NCBI RefSeq assembly: GCF_047675955.1
Contig: NC_132904.1
Coordinates: forward strand, 56,911,435-56,975,434
Length of the DNA: 64,000 nucleotides
Direction of reading: 5' to 3'
DNA from: Chlorocebus sabaeus
Lineage: Eukaryota; Chordata; Mammalia; Primates; Cercopithecidae
Part shown: piece after piece, positions 46,101 through 57,290 of the stretch
Position numbering within the stretch: the first letter of the stretch is position 1
Layout: every line of letters starts with the position of its first letter
Notes under the pieces: model-generated
What the model was told of the DNA's origin: nothing
The model's database searches: none
What the model saw: the letters and a program-made list of their open reading frames with translations, nothing else
Program-made: the position numbers and the translations under genes

Positions 46101-47652
46101 GACACCCACATGGGATCTCATGGAGTAAGATTTATGAAAAGTACCTATTAGGCAGCTTTTCCCATCTTTGGGGCACTGGACTAGGTCATGAATGGGCATG
46201 TAATCCCATCATGGGGACTAATTTGATAGGGGTACTTGGACTGCTTTTTTGAGAACCCCCTTTCCTCAGCATCACTGGGACATTTCCCACTGGAGACAGA
46301 ATAGGGAGAATATCCCTACATGTTGTTGCCAGCCTTATTGCTGCAAGGAGAAGAGAGCTTTCTTGAGAATAGAACTTACCCCACAAAAATAAAGATGAGA
46401 AGAAGATAAGTGGAGCCTCAGTGTGAGCACATCATCTGCCTTCTGGATAAAGCCAAGCCTGCAGATTCATTCATCTCTACAGTCTCCTGGGACAGAGCCT
46501 ATGGCCTCCTTTATTGCTCAAGCCAGTTTAGACTAAACCCTGAGTCCTCTGATTCCCATACACACCCTATGAGATTAATATAGTTGTCTTTATTTTACAG
46601 AGAAAGTAACAGAACCAGAAAGTTGAGTGATGTGATCAAAGTTATACAAGCCGGTCAGAACATTTTGACTCCATGTTGAAAAGTTCTTGAGTTGGGGGTG
46701 GCATCCAGGCTTTCTACAAAGCACCTTTAATCTACTTACTGTGTCTCCCATGGTTGCACAAACTGTGCATTGTGCCCATGCAAATCCTCTAGCCCTAGGT
46801 CACCTGCCTTGCTCACACCTTCACTCCACCCCTCCCCTCTTTCCCTATTGACAACATTCATTCAGCCTCTGCTCTCGCCTCCTACTGGGAGGTGTCACAG
46901 TGGAATTGAGTCTCTTGTGGGAAGAGGTGCTCATTCCCCATAGACATATGAAGGAGTGCTGCTCCACGTTTGTGCTCTTGAGCTATCTCACCTGAGGGGC
47001 CAAGTTCAAGCCTCTTTGGTTATCACACAAAAATGCAGAAAACCACTGTATGAAGTGATTTTATGTTCGCCAGGCAGGTATTCTTCAGGGCATATGATTC
47101 TATGCCATATAATGTTACAGAATCAGTGCTCTCTAAATCACTTAGTTGTATTTATGAATAGGTAACTTTTGAGTACAGGTGAATCTTCTGATAAAGTAGT
47201 ATGAAAATTAAAGAGACAGAGTCAACAGGTACAAAAGTGCAGATTCTGCTCCTGTGCGTTTTGGTGGGGCTTCTGTTTATAGTGGTCCTCACTGATAGGT
47301 GAGGATGCTGTTGAAGTGATGGCTCAGTGTTCAGGAGTTACTAGGCTCAGCTGAAACATTTGAATCAGTAGTTTTTAGTTTGATGCCAGTCAATTTCTTT
47401 TTCTTTTCAGAGAAAAGTTCAGGCAAAAAATAGAGGTAATAAGTACTTTGCATGCCCTAATCATCAAATCCTGGAAGTTCAACTGGAAGGGAACTTGGTC
47501 AGTAAGTTCAACTCTTACCTCCTTTCACTGGCAGACTGAAGCCTAGGGAAGGGAATGATCTGCATAAATATTTCTTGTTAGTGACTTATCCAAGACACCG
47601 TGAGAGTCTTCTGAGGTATACAAAAAAGATGGAGCATTCATGGTAAATTGTT

Positions 47653-47817
47653 CTTTTTTTTTTTTTTCCAGAGACATGCTCTTCTTCTGTCACGTGGACT
47701 GGAATGCAGTGGTACAATCATAGCTCACTGCAACCTCAAACTCTTGGGCTCAAGCGGCTCCTCCCACGTTGGCCTCCCAAAGTACTGGGAGTACAGACAT
47801 GAGTCACTGTGCCCAGC
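47653..47817 (-). mobile_element. Alu monomer-like element
   Basis: Reverse poly-T start, GGAATGCAGTGGTACAATCATAG, then directly CCTCCCAAAGTACTGGGAG to GTGCCCAGCC. The middle portion is lacking, so this is a deleted Alu or a FLAM-like monomer. Confidence 0.7.
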
Positions 47818-49766
47818 CAGTCAATTGTTCTTTAGCACTCATGACACTTTTGATCCATTTCATGTTGTTAACCAGTCGTGTTAAGGTTTTCTATTGTTTA
47901 TATGATACTATAAATTATCTAATTTTCAAAACCCACCTACTTTTATATATTTGGAACTGAATTCATATTGGTTTTTATTCCCCAGTATAAATGGCTTTGA
48001 AATATTTGATCCTACAGAACTTATTTTACTAATTTTAGACTTGTTTTGCACATAAAATATAATTATTGTGGTTAATCCATGCATTTAATTTTAATACACG
48101 ACTATGGTCAAACTCATGAGTAGTAGAACTTGTTTTCTACTTTCTGCGAATGTCCTACAAACCTGCACAGATCTGCACTGAGGACAACATTGTATGTCTT
48201 CAGGTGTGTCTTCTGTCCTCTGGGTTCCTCACTCCCCACAGTAAATTTTCTCTGGTTTTCAAAATATCAGGCAAAGCTAGTAGGCCTCCATTCTAGTACT
48301 AAGATGTCAAGTTCCTTTTAACATGGGCAAGTCAGCCTTCCTCCTTCTGCCTTTCTGTTTCCACCTGATGGCCTTCCAGCCATGACATCCTGTGATTGTG
48401 GTTATTCTCCCTGCTTATTTTTCAGAAGTAATCTTTCTCTCATTTAAATTTCTAAAGCACTCGTTATTACTCCTGCTTCCCAATTATGTTGTGTTCTTTT
48501 CTTTCAGACACTTCTTTAAAGGTAGAATCGTGATTTTCTTCATATCTTTATTCATTTATTCAACAGATACTGATTTAGCATCTATTAATAACCTTGGATG
48601 TTTGTATGCATTGTATATATAACAAAGAACCAAAGTAAATTTTTGTCCACCACAGGTTTATATTTTAGTGAGAGATTTAGAATTATATGTATATTTAATT
48701 TCAGTTGGTGATAATGGAAAAAAGGTAGAATAAGGTATAAGAAGTAGGACTTCGAGAGCACTTACTGGCTAAGAGGTCAGAAGCTATTTTGTGTAGCGTG
48801 GTGAGCCCTCTGTGGAGGGCTGGGCTCAAATGTGTTCCTAGGCAAACAGAGCCTAGAAAATGGCAGGTGCTCAATCAGTGCTTGTTGCATAATTAATGAT
48901 TAAATGAGTCAGGACAGAGAGAAGAGGGAGACAGAGGGAGAGAGTGTGAACTTTTACATTACAGATTCACAGTGACCAAAAAGGTGGGCTTTTTCTTATG
49001 TCATCATGGTCACAAGTATGGGCCATGGAGAAGTGGCCTTCAAAAATTTCCCATCCAGGCCAATTTGAACATAATTGTCCAAATCCAGAGTGGGCAGAAA
49101 TCAGTGAGCCTGGGGCAAAATTCACATGTCTACAGATCATTTAAGATAGATACATCTAAACCACAGTGCCCTTTGTGTGTTTCTGCAGAGTCCTGTCACC
49201 TTTAACCAAGTCACATACAGACATTTAAACCTGGTATTTATGATAAACATTTTTAATAAATACATATCAATTCTGCAGTAATTTTGAATTTTTTGGACAA
49301 TACCAAAATTGTTGGAGTGTTTTTTGCCATCTATCTTTTCTTTAACATTTTATTTTTTGAGGTTTGAAATTTCATATTTATTTAAAATTGAGAAAAATGG
49401 ATGCCATCTACATGTCATGAAAATAGAATCTAAGGTATAAAATATTTGTATTTGCTTTAAGGCTATGTCTAATTTTCAAACTATATAATATACAAGATGA
49501 AATAGAAATGTAATATTATTTAGTTCTCTTCAGATATTTCTGAGCCAGAATATCACTTCTCCCTTTATATTTAAAATATTTATTATTCCAAGATTTTGCC
49601 ATTCTCCAAAATTGCCGAAATAAATTTCTGACAAGATGGGCTCCTTTTCTCATCTTCTGCCAAGAATTTCTGGGGTGAAGGCAGACTGTAACTCTCTGCT
49701 AAGGACTGTGACTTCATACTTTATATACTACAAGCAGAAAAATATTATAGGGATCCAATACTGAAA

Positions 49767-50528
49767 ATGAAAAGACAAAATCAAAGCTCTGTGGTTGAAT
49801 TCATCCTCCTGGGCTTTTCTAACTTCCCTGAACTCCAGGAGCGACTCTTTGGGATTTTCCTGGTTATTTATGTGGCGACCCTGATGGGAAATGACATCGT
49901 TATAGTCGTCATCTCCTTAAACCAGAGACTCCACGTTCCCATGTACCTGTTCCTCCTGAACTTATCTGTGGTGGAGGTAAGTTTTAGTGCAGTTATTATG
50001 CCTGAAATGCTGGTGGTGCTCTCTACTGAGAAAACTACGGTTTCTTTTGTGGACTGTTTTGCACAGATGTATTTCATCCTTCTTTTTGGTGGGACTGAAT
50101 GTTTTCTCCTGGGAGCAATGGCTTATGACCGGTTTGCTGCAATTTGCCATCCTCTGAACTACCAAGTGATTATGAACAGAGGGATTTTTATGAAATTAGT
50201 AATGTTCTCATGGATCTCAGGGATCATGGTGGCTACTGTGCAGACCACTTGGGTATTTCGTTTTCTGTTTTGTGGCCCCAGTGAAATTAATCATCTGTCT
50301 TGTGAAACCACAGCAGTATTAGAGCTTGTATGTGCAGACACCTTCTTATTTGAAATCTTTGCCTTCACAGGCACCATTTTGATTGTTATGGTTCCTTTCT
50401 TGTTGATCCTCTTGTCTTACACTCGAGTTCTGTTTGCCATCCTGAAGATGCCATCAACTACAGGGAGACAAAAGGCCTTTTCCACCTGTGCCTCTCATCT
50501 GCCTAACACTGTGCCAGGGACAGAGTAG
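49767..50528 (+). pseudogene. Olfactory receptor, OR10A3-like, truncated before TM7
   Basis: Odorant receptor copy about 95 percent identical in DNA (38 differences in roughly 735 bases, counted by hand) to the gene at 35173. The first 244 residues run from MKRQNQS through PMY, MAYDRFAAICHPLNY and KAFSTCASH. Nine unrelated residues (LPNTVPGTE) and a stop then follow, so extracellular loop 3, TM7 and the tail are missing. Radical changes occur elsewhere: Asp after GN in TM1, Asp just before Cys97, and Arg in the WVFRFL stretch. Upstream DNA is far more diverged than the coding part. Loss of TM7 means it almost certainly cannot signal. It may be the positional counterpart of OR10A6 overwritten by OR10A3-like sequence, or a lineage-specific OR10A3 duplicate. 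Confidence 0.88.
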
Positions 50529-51134
50529 GTACTTTAGAAAAACATTTTAATTAATAATAATAAGACAATCAGAGGCAAGATGTTAGCTTCAAGATTTGGA
50601 GCAGATTCAGGGTGGGTTAGGCATAAGACTGAAACAGAGAGAACTGGTAATGGAATAGTGCTCATGTGGAAGCCTCAGGAGGGTTCTGAAAATAAGTGGG
50701 TGGAAGTGGTGGTTTAATTGATTCCTTCTTGTGTGTATGCCTAAGTTACCTTAGTGCTCTGTTTGTTGCATGCACCCTTCAGATTATCTGCCCAGTCTCA
50801 ATAAGTGGTTTGACCAGTTGGATTCCAAGACCTTGGGCACCTCTTTACATGTTGGTGTAGTCAGTTACAAGGGATGTTCCCTTTTTTGTGAGTCCAAATA
50901 TGATATATTCATAATGAATTTCCAGTATCTCAGGGTTAGCAGTAAAGGTAGTAGTATTTCAGGGAACATCTAATATCTGATTCTTCCTGTAAGATACACA
51001 GTAACTGGCAGTTTAAAATCTTATTGAATTCTTCTCCAGATGGGAGGTCTTTGGCTTTTGAGGTAGTCCTAAGCACCACTTCCCAAGGTCAGGAATGCTG
51101 TACACATTCTCTTTTACTTTATTTTATTATTTTA
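50500..51134. other. Non-homologous sequence replacing the receptor 3' end
   Basis: Starts with a MIR/L2-like tail (TAACACTGTGCCAGGGACAG, then AGTAGG). It has no counterpart after 35906 in the first duplicon copy. No gene seen. Confidence 0.55.
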
Positions 51135-51429
51135 TTTTATATTATTTTGAGACAGAGTCTTGTTCTGTCGCCCAGGCTGGAGTGCAGTGGCACGATCTCG
51201 GCTCACTGCAAACTCTGTCTCCTGGGTTCAAGACATTCTGATGCCTCAGCCTCCCGAGCAGCTGGGATTACAGGCATGTGCCACCATGCCTGGCTAAGTT
51301 TTGTATTTTAGTAGAGATGGAGTTTTGCCGTGTTGACCAGGCTGGTCTCTAACTTCTGGCCTCAAGTGATCCACCTGCCTTGGCCTCACAAAACGGTGGG
51401 ATTACAGGCATGAGCCACCACACCCGGCT
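51135..51429 (-). mobile_element. Alu element
   Basis: Full-length reverse Alu preceded by a TTTTATTTTAT tract; head CACACCCGGCTC. Confidence 0.85.
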
Positions 51430-51554
51430 CACATTCTCTTTGCATTTGAAGTGAAGTAATGATCCGTAGTCCTTGGATAGTCCCTGGGGTGATAGTCAAC
51501 TGAAAATATGAGATCGGTGACTTTTGAGAAAGAAACTTGTTATTCTGCGGATCT

Positions 51555-51645
51555 ATTTAGCCATATCTCTCTATCTATATGCATATCTTACCTCTCTGTA
51601 TCTACCTATATCTATCTATATCTATACATAGATGAAGATATATAC
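51555..51645. repeat. TATC-rich microsatellite
   Basis: Degenerate (CTATATCTATCTATATCTAT) tract with interruptions, about 90 bases in length. Confidence 0.65.
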
Positions 51646-51901
51646 AATTTCATTCAATCTAAATATAATGTAAACAGTTTTTTGTTCGTCAAACTTCTAG
51701 GTCTTAAAACTGTATGTTTGTGACACAACACTACATCTAACTCCTGGGCTGAATGATGGTGGTGGGCTTATTGTGGCTTGGGTTTTTGGTGGTGGTTCTA
51801 GTTTTTAAAATTGTTTGTGCTATTTACTTTCCAAATATGGGCAAGTAGATGACTTAGAGTTAATTTTTGAGGGATATCACCTTGTTCATTAAGAGGTTTA
51901 T

Positions 51902-52188
51902 GACTGGGTGTGGTGGCTCACACTTGTAATCCCAGCACTTTGGGAGCCTGAGGCCGGTGGATCACCTGAGGTCAGGGGCTCGAGACTAGTCTGGCCAACA
52001 TGGTGAATCCTTGTCTCTACTAAAAATACAAAAATTAGCCAGCTGTGGTGGCATGTGCCTGTAATCCCAGCTACTCAGGAGGCTGAGGCAGGAGAATCAC
52101 TTGACCCTGGGAGGTGGAGGTTGCAGTGAGCTAAGATCGTGCTATTGCACTCCAAACTGGACAACAGAGCAAGACTCTGTCTCAAAAG
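51902..52188 (+). mobile_element. Alu element with 11-bp target-site duplication
   Basis: Forward full-length Alu with a very short A tail. AAGAGGTTTAT occurs at 51891-51901 and 52189-52199. Confidence 0.9.
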
Positions 52189-52924
52189 AAGAGGTTTATT
52201 GGCAAAGTAGGGATTCTGTGTTTTTTTGTCCTTTAAGTTTTGGTTATACTTTATTGTCCAACCTGGTTTGGGAAGGAACATCACTGATTCATTTTAAGAC
52301 TTTAACAATCATTTTGAGTAGGAAAACTGGTGGGAACAAATTTTAATTAAGTTTTTATATTATTGTTCAGTAAGGCAATTATTCCAATTTTTCTGACAGC
52401 TTCAAAACAATATTTTGAGTAAAAGATAGTGTGATATTAATTAAGATTAGGTATATATATTCTGCTAAATGCAAGGGAGGTCTTATAATTTTTGTATATT
52501 ATTTAGGAATATGCCATACATGCATGTAACCTTGTGATAATGAGACTTAAAAAATATTTTGTGATGGTTTAACACACACCAGCTTATTTTTTTTCCTGAG
52601 TCTTTATTACATATTAAATTTGGCTTAAACACTTGAATCACTTATTGTATTAGATTCATATCAAATAAATTGATTTTATGTTTAATAAATTAAGAAATAA
52701 GATTATGTTAATTCTAAATGTGTATAGGCATATTTGTATTTTGGCTATTCATCGATTTGTAATGTCTTTTGAGGACATAGAGAAACATTATATTTCAGGA
52801 ATGGTGACTTGGAATTATGTGCCATGGAGGGAAATGCAGTGGCCAATGCAATTATTCATGAATTGAAATGTCCAGGAGCAATGAGGGGTGATAGTCATAA
52901 GGAAAATAGAATTATATTGGTGCT

Positions 52925-53179
52925 ACTAAATTGCATTGATCTTCAGATAGATAACAAAAGATGTGTGCAATTTACAAACCATTGAAAACAAAATGGTGAA
53001 AGCCAGAGAGTCTTTCAGTAATTCATGAAGAGATCCTCATCTCTCACAATGGGCAAGCAGAAAAAGCTGAAGAACAGTTAGAGTTCAGTAAGTCACAGTG
53101 GCTGATCTTCAGTGACACCTGCATGTTTACTCAAGGCAGGTATGTTAAGCCAAAGCTGGAGCCAGAGTTGGAAAAATCT
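52925..53179 (+). repeat. Oppositely oriented copy of 38106-38353
   Basis: The + strand here aligns with the minus strand of 38106-38353: GCATTGATCTTCAGATAGAT, ACAAACCATTGAAAAC, GCAGAAAAAG, CACAGTGGCTGA and GGAGCCAGAGTTGGAAAAAT (last block 53153-53172). Identity is about 80 percent by eye. A 118-codon open frame (53123-53479) begins in it but has no recognised domain. Confidence 0.8.
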
Positions 53180-55674
53180 GCACTCCATCTGCATCGGATC
53201 TGTCTGCGTTTGTGTCTCTGTTTAGTGTTACTCCTCCCTCCAAGGGTGCATTTGGCATGGCCTCCTACAAAGACCAGGTCCGTCTTACTGTCAGAAGCCT
53301 GCAAGATAAACTGCTCCCCTCCTGCTAAGGGAGAAATGGTTTTCAACATTATGGTCCCTGATTTTGTCATCCTCTTTGGGATTCTAGAGTATTTCCCACA
53401 CTTGTGTCAAGCTTTATGGGGGAAGAAAGCATGTGAATTCTTTTGTAGACTATCTGGGACTCCAGCTGGTTACATATGATGGCCCATTTTGGTGCACATT
53501 TTAAACGGATGGGCAAATTACAGTAAGGAAAATTCAGAGCTCAAGTGGTTAAGCTGCAATTATAAAATTCAGCAGAGTCTTCTAAAGCTCTCTCTATATT
53601 TCTCTCTTTTCTTTTCTGCCTGCTTTGAATCTGCTGTTATTAAGCTACTGGTGTTGAGATAAAACTGACTATTTTAAGGTCACGTAAAGATTTTTAAAAT
53701 AAGTTTAGTCAGTTCTGGCTAAAATAGGAACATTAGAAACTAATTTGAAACTGAAGGAAAAAAAAAGATAGAGGTCTTTAAAATAAAAACTGCTAGAAAA
53801 ACTACTTTACTCAAATTCTGGCCCTCAGCTTTCTGTGAATTATCTATTGGGGCAAACAAAGTTTAGCCGTGTAAACAAGTTCCAATATCATCAGACATAA
53901 CTTGGATCCAGCTATCTTTTATAGATTGGTGAATTTGTATTACTATCTTATGGCTAGAGTTCTGAGGGAAAAGCTATTGGATCTTCATTTGTGCATGTGT
54001 TTAAACATGTTTAGATATGTTTGTGTGATGTATATGTATTATCTTCCATGTTGTGTTGGCATGCTACCAAATTTACTTATAAGTAAATGAGTACACATAA
54101 ATTAAATCCAAATGCTTTTCAAATTCACATAAATATTTAATAAATAAACTGGTTTAAAAATCAGTGGTAAAATAAAAACAAAAATGTCTTCAGAATCATC
54201 AGTACACATTTGTGTCTGGGTAAATGAGTTTTATATCTGCCTCTGCTAGATTTTTTAAGGTGTCAGAGTCAGGCACAAAGGTTGTGAGACTGTAAACCCA
54301 GCCCAAAGCCGAGTAATCTTTATTTGTGTGATTCTTTTTTTTTTGACAAATAAGACTAATTTAAGATTGTTGGTTCATTGAAAACAGCTGAATCTTGTGA
54401 GTTATCAGCAAAATGACCTTGTGTTTAAGGTTCTTACTTAGGTATTCACCTAATATTCAGACTTAAAAAATGACTAACGTGGAAATAACTTTAAATAATG
54501 ATTAGCTTTGTATAATGTCTCAGTTTTCAAAAGTAATTTAGATAAATTTCTGAAAATAAAAAATTGAATACATGTAAATGAGGTAAGTGCTTGTAAGTGG
54601 ACTTTTCATGCGATTTAAAATCTTAAAATTATTTTAAATTGAATAATTGATACTCATTGGGTGTCTGTGTCATTTCCAATTAAAAAAAGATTATGACATG
54701 TGAAAACATGTTTCCAAAATTGTGCAATAGTTTTATTTATAAAATGCTAACATCTGATATAGAGTTCAAGATTTCTTGTTTCCTAGGTTTTCACTAAAAT
54801 GTAAGGTAACTAAGAATAATAATTCTAATTAGTGTATAATTCTGTAAGTTATTTTCTTACTGAGAACAAAACAATTTTATGCAATTTGGAGGTTATTTGC
54901 AAGTTATTTATTTAAAAAGTAAAAAATCATTAAGTAGGGAAGAATGATGTGAAAAAAAGTTATGAATATGAAGATATATTTTTGGTAAGGAAATTTATAG
55001 AGAAATGAGAATAATTTTATGTGAAAAAGGATCTTGTATGATAAATTTTTGTCCTAAAGTAAAATGACTGACTACTGAGAAAAGAAGGAAGTACACCATT
55101 AGTCAGAAAGTCCAAGCATGTCATAGATGGTCTCTGTATGTCATGATAAAGTTCATGAAGGGGACTTTAAGAATTTTGTATGTGATGACTATAATTAAAA
55201 TGAAATTATTTATAGTAGTCTTTCTAGGATTGATCTCCTATGTTAAAATAATATTTTTAAGGTACTTATTTGTTCTTAATGATATTCCAAGAAATTTTTT
55301 TTTAATTCTGTAATGTTTCTTTTGAAAACTTCTCAGATTCACATCTCAGAAGATCAACTTTTATTGTGTCTTGACACTTTCAGCTTTTTCTCCCTTTGAA
55401 AAGGCCTGAGATAATAACTCTCCTTCAGCTTTTTCATCACCTCCTATAACCTTTTCCTCCAGTTCTAACAGTTGTTATTGCCTAATGCTGAAATGTTTTA
55501 TCTTGAAGGTTAAAAAAAAAAAAAAATCAATGTTTTCTTCCAGTATGACTTGATTCTGTATTCTTGGTTTTTCTTGACATGTCTAAAATGTTAAATGTAA
55601 TCAGGAAATTTCTTAGGCTGTTCCTAAGAGTCATATATTCCCCTGCCATACTTATAACCTTGAATACACTCTTC
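53180..55674. other. AT-rich gene-free stretch
   Basis: About 2.5 kb with no repeat family I can name and no exon. Very AT-rich between 54090 and 55320. The 118-codon frame ending at 53479 is unexplained but has stop-free flanks only by chance, as far as I can see. Confidence 0.45.
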
Positions 55675-56285
55675 CTGTGTCCGATTGCTGCAGGAGAGGC
55701 AAGTCCCCAAAAACTGGGGCTTAGCCCAAGAGGGTTCTTGGCTTCACCCAGGAAAGAAATCAAGGGTAAGTCAGTGTCATTAGACAGCAATCTTTTATCG
55801 AATGGCACTGCTCCTTGTGGAGCAGGGCTAACTCACAGACAGTGTGCCCAGAGTGGTCAATGTATGAGCTCTTAGAAACTGTATTTATACTCATTTATAC
55901 CCACTTTCAATTACATGCAAATTAAGGAGTAGGTCAATGCAAATTGAGGTGTGGATTATTTATACCTATCTACGAAAGGGGTGGTAACTTCTGGGTCATT
56001 GCCAGGGAAAGGGGTGGTAACTTCCATATTGTTGTCATGGAAAGGGGTGGTAGCTTTTGTGTCATTGCTATGGAATTTGTAAGGTGTCATGGTGCTGGTG
56101 GAAGTGTCTTATGTCAGTGAACAATGAGGGGATCTAGGGATTGTTTTTGTCACCATCTGTTGGTTCCTCTTGTTTTATCACTTTATCCTGCCTGGACCAG
56201 ATCTTGTTTTGGTCAGCAGGTTTGTGACCAGAAAACAAGTCCTACCTGTCTTCTATCTTATTTCCACCTCAGAGATTAGATACTC
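55675..56285 (+). mobile_element. Class I ERV LTR-like block, copy 1
   Basis: Runs from about GTCCGATTGCTGCAGGAG to the CTTTATCCTGCCTGGACC and GTGACCAGAAAACAAG region. Shares GTATTTATACTCATKTA, AACTTCTGGGTCA, TGTCATGGTGCT and CACTTTATCCTGYCTGGAC with 56925-57290. It contains three 33-bp tandem units. LTR status is inferred from the paired copies and general layout; orientation is uncertain. Confidence 0.6.
55974..56072 (+). repeat. Three 33-bp tandem units
   Basis: GAAAGGGGTGGTA begins each of three exactly 33-base units at 55974, 56007 and 56040; the remaining bases are diverged. The second LTR-like block has only two comparable units. Confidence 0.9.
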
Positions 56286-56924
56286 TTCCTTTATCTCCAG
56301 GGGGCTGAAGAAGGGCAGAAGTCCATTGTTTCTTGCTGATTTTATGGGAATAGGCCTTGCATAGCATTGGAGGAGTAAAAACTTCTGGTTACGTGATTTA
56401 AGAAGCCCAATGATAGGATGTCTTTAATTTTTGGGTCAGAAGACAGGATGGGTTGGAAGCCTTGTGCCAGCATTGTCTTTATGTAGAATCTAAAAAATAT
56501 AAACATTACTAGGAGGAAAAATTACAATTAGGAGGAATAGAATAATTCATGTTCTTATTCCCATCCACAGCATCATGTTATTTATCTATGTATTTGGGAA
56601 ATAATAGCTTAAAGTCCTTTAGGGGTTTATAAGTATCTCTGTGCTCTTTCAGAGACCCCCAGTAAACTTGAACTGTCAAGTCCAAATGAGCCAGGGAGTT
56701 CACAAGGGCTACTGAAAGAAGGACAGCTCTAGTATTGATGGTGAGCTTTTCCATTTCTCACTGGAAACAGGACATTCTCATTGTCAGTGGCCCTTTTGCT
56801 TATAGTAGGCATACTGATTCTGCTCCGGGGCCAGCAAGTTGGGGGCTCTTGTCTGAGTATCCTGGATACCGATTTTGCAACACTTTCTCAGGATGGGTAA
56901 TCCTGAGGGACAGGGGACTTAAAG
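56286..56924 (-). pseudogene. Coding-like antisense sequence between LTR-like blocks
   Basis: On the minus strand, about 56739 down to 56580 stays open for over 50 codons with protein-like composition and includes VQVYWGSLKEHRD. A stop then interrupts it. It lies between the two LTR-like blocks, so retroviral origin (env or another gene) is a guess. Confidence 0.3.
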
Positions 56925-57290
56925 CATTCACTAATGGGCTCTTGGCAATTGTATTTATACTCATGTAAACCCAATTTTAATTGCACACAAATTAAGGAAT
57001 AATGCAAATTTAAGGGTTGGTTATTTAGAACTTTTTAGGAAAGAGGTGGCAACTTCTGGGTCACTACCACGGGAAGGGATGGTAACTCTTGGGTAATTGA
57101 CATGGCATTTATAAACTGTCATGGTGCTCATGTAAGTGTCTTATGCCAATGAACAATAAAGGCAGTTAGGAATCATTTTCATCTTTGCTAATTTCTTCAC
57201 TTTATCCTGTCTGGACAAGATCCTGTTTTCGTCAGTAGGGCTGTGACCAGAAGAGAAGTCCTTCTGGTCTCCTACCTTGTAATTTAATTA
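56925..57290 (+). mobile_element. Class I ERV LTR-like block, copy 2
   Basis: Diverged relative of 55860-56260 (see shared motifs there). It carries an AATAAA near 57150 and ends by CTACCTTG. The 5' part present in copy 1 is missing. Confidence 0.55.

Larger units (their letters stand above)
46100..52790 (+). repeat. Receptor duplicon, copy 2
   Basis: Second copy of 31850-37430, in the same orientation, about 14.5 kb downstream. It has acquired an Alu monomer (47653), two full Alus (51135, 51902) and a block of unrelated DNA (about 50500-52420) that replaces the receptor's 3' end. Homology resumes by 52420. Confidence 0.85.

Noticed and set aside
53123..53479. 118-codon open frame as a gene
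   Set aside because: It starts inside the oppositely oriented duplicon segment and has no recognised domain; its counterpart at 38 kb is read in a different context.
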